Positions 37,516 through 37,575 of a stretch of DNA of 37,575 nucleotides are shown one piece after another (the stretch's first letter is position 1; each line of letters starts with the position of its first letter). The stretch comes from a virus. The position numbers and the translations under genes are program-made. The stretch covers positions 1 to 37,575 of IMG/VR virus record IMGVR_UViG_3300044984_002961; one strand, written 5' to 3'. Below the pieces are notes generated by a model. That model was not told the DNA's origin, made no database searches, and worked only from the letters and a program-made list of their open reading frames with translations.

Positions 37516-37575
37516 CCCATGGCAGGAAGCGAAAATTCGCAATCGCGTTAACAATATGAGCTAAAAGGGTTTAGG
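37516..37575. other. Short non-coding right end
   Basis: Only a small palindrome GCGAA-AA-TTCGC (37529-37540) is seen. The window ends without an obvious second att copy. Confidence 0.4.

Overview
The window reads as a temperate siphophage (or prophage) genome, or most of one. It has an HK97-type head set (portal, serine prohead protease, major capsid protein), a neck and tail set with a tape-measure protein and no sheath, receptor-binding fibres, a phage replication operon and a tyrosine integrase next to an att site. I find no ribosomal RNA, complete tRNA or host housekeeping block. The host is probably a bacterium using sigma70-type promoters. The integrase box II (GAFRK instead of the usual HxLRH), Cys/Gly/Pro-rich small secreted proteins and mixed Shine-Dalgarno and apparently leaderless starts are compatible with Planctomycetota, but this is a low-confidence inference. 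The terminase large subunit is not recognisable anywhere in the window.

Layout. (1) 1-315: non-coding, with eight ATACA(G/C)TG repeats, a 14-bp palindrome and a promoter. (2) 403-1787 (+): four small genes of unknown function, closed by a terminator. (3) 1788-2632: non-coding, with a second small cluster of the same repeats. (4) 2633-3507 (+): a GP88-like gene and a 30-residue membrane peptide, followed by six tandem 49-bp hairpin repeats (3514-3789). (5) 3977-27900 (+): the late region. Its order is portal; Ig-like protein; long tail fibre; LamG-like adhesin; fibre-assembly protein; small membrane proteins with an SNase and a papain-like peptidase; prohead protease; major capsid; decoration protein; connectors; tail terminator; tail tube; tail assembly chaperones with a CCCAAAA -1 frameshift site; tape measure; and a large distal tail protein split by a T10 tract. 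(6) 35668 down to 28067 (-): the early replication operon. It holds an unknown gene, a CsrA homologue, primase-polymerase, SSB-like protein, a zinc-finger protein, an SF2 helicase interrupted by an intein, small proteins, ThyX, a DUF3310-like protein and a RuvC-like resolvase, and ends at a terminator at 27899-27922. (7) 35702-36008: a divergent control region with a promoter on each strand and an operator-like palindrome, driving a small possible regulator to the right. (8) 36345-37515: an att region built from the 3' half of a tRNA-Ala(UGC), flanked by inverted repeats, then the integrase.

The strongest novelty is in the helicase gene. A 288-residue intein sits exactly in the Walker B (DExH) motif, and a complete 198-codon gene for a zinc-finger/EDxHD (Vsr-like) nuclease is nested inside it on the same strand in another frame, with its own ribosome-binding site. 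The intein ORF stays open throughout, so the homing nuclease appears to be overprinted on the intein rather than fused to it or inserted between split halves. Other points of interest are the phage-encoded CsrA, the covarying tandem hairpin array, two recoding sites in tail genes, a papain-like peptidase beside the capsid genes and several very small membrane-protein genes.
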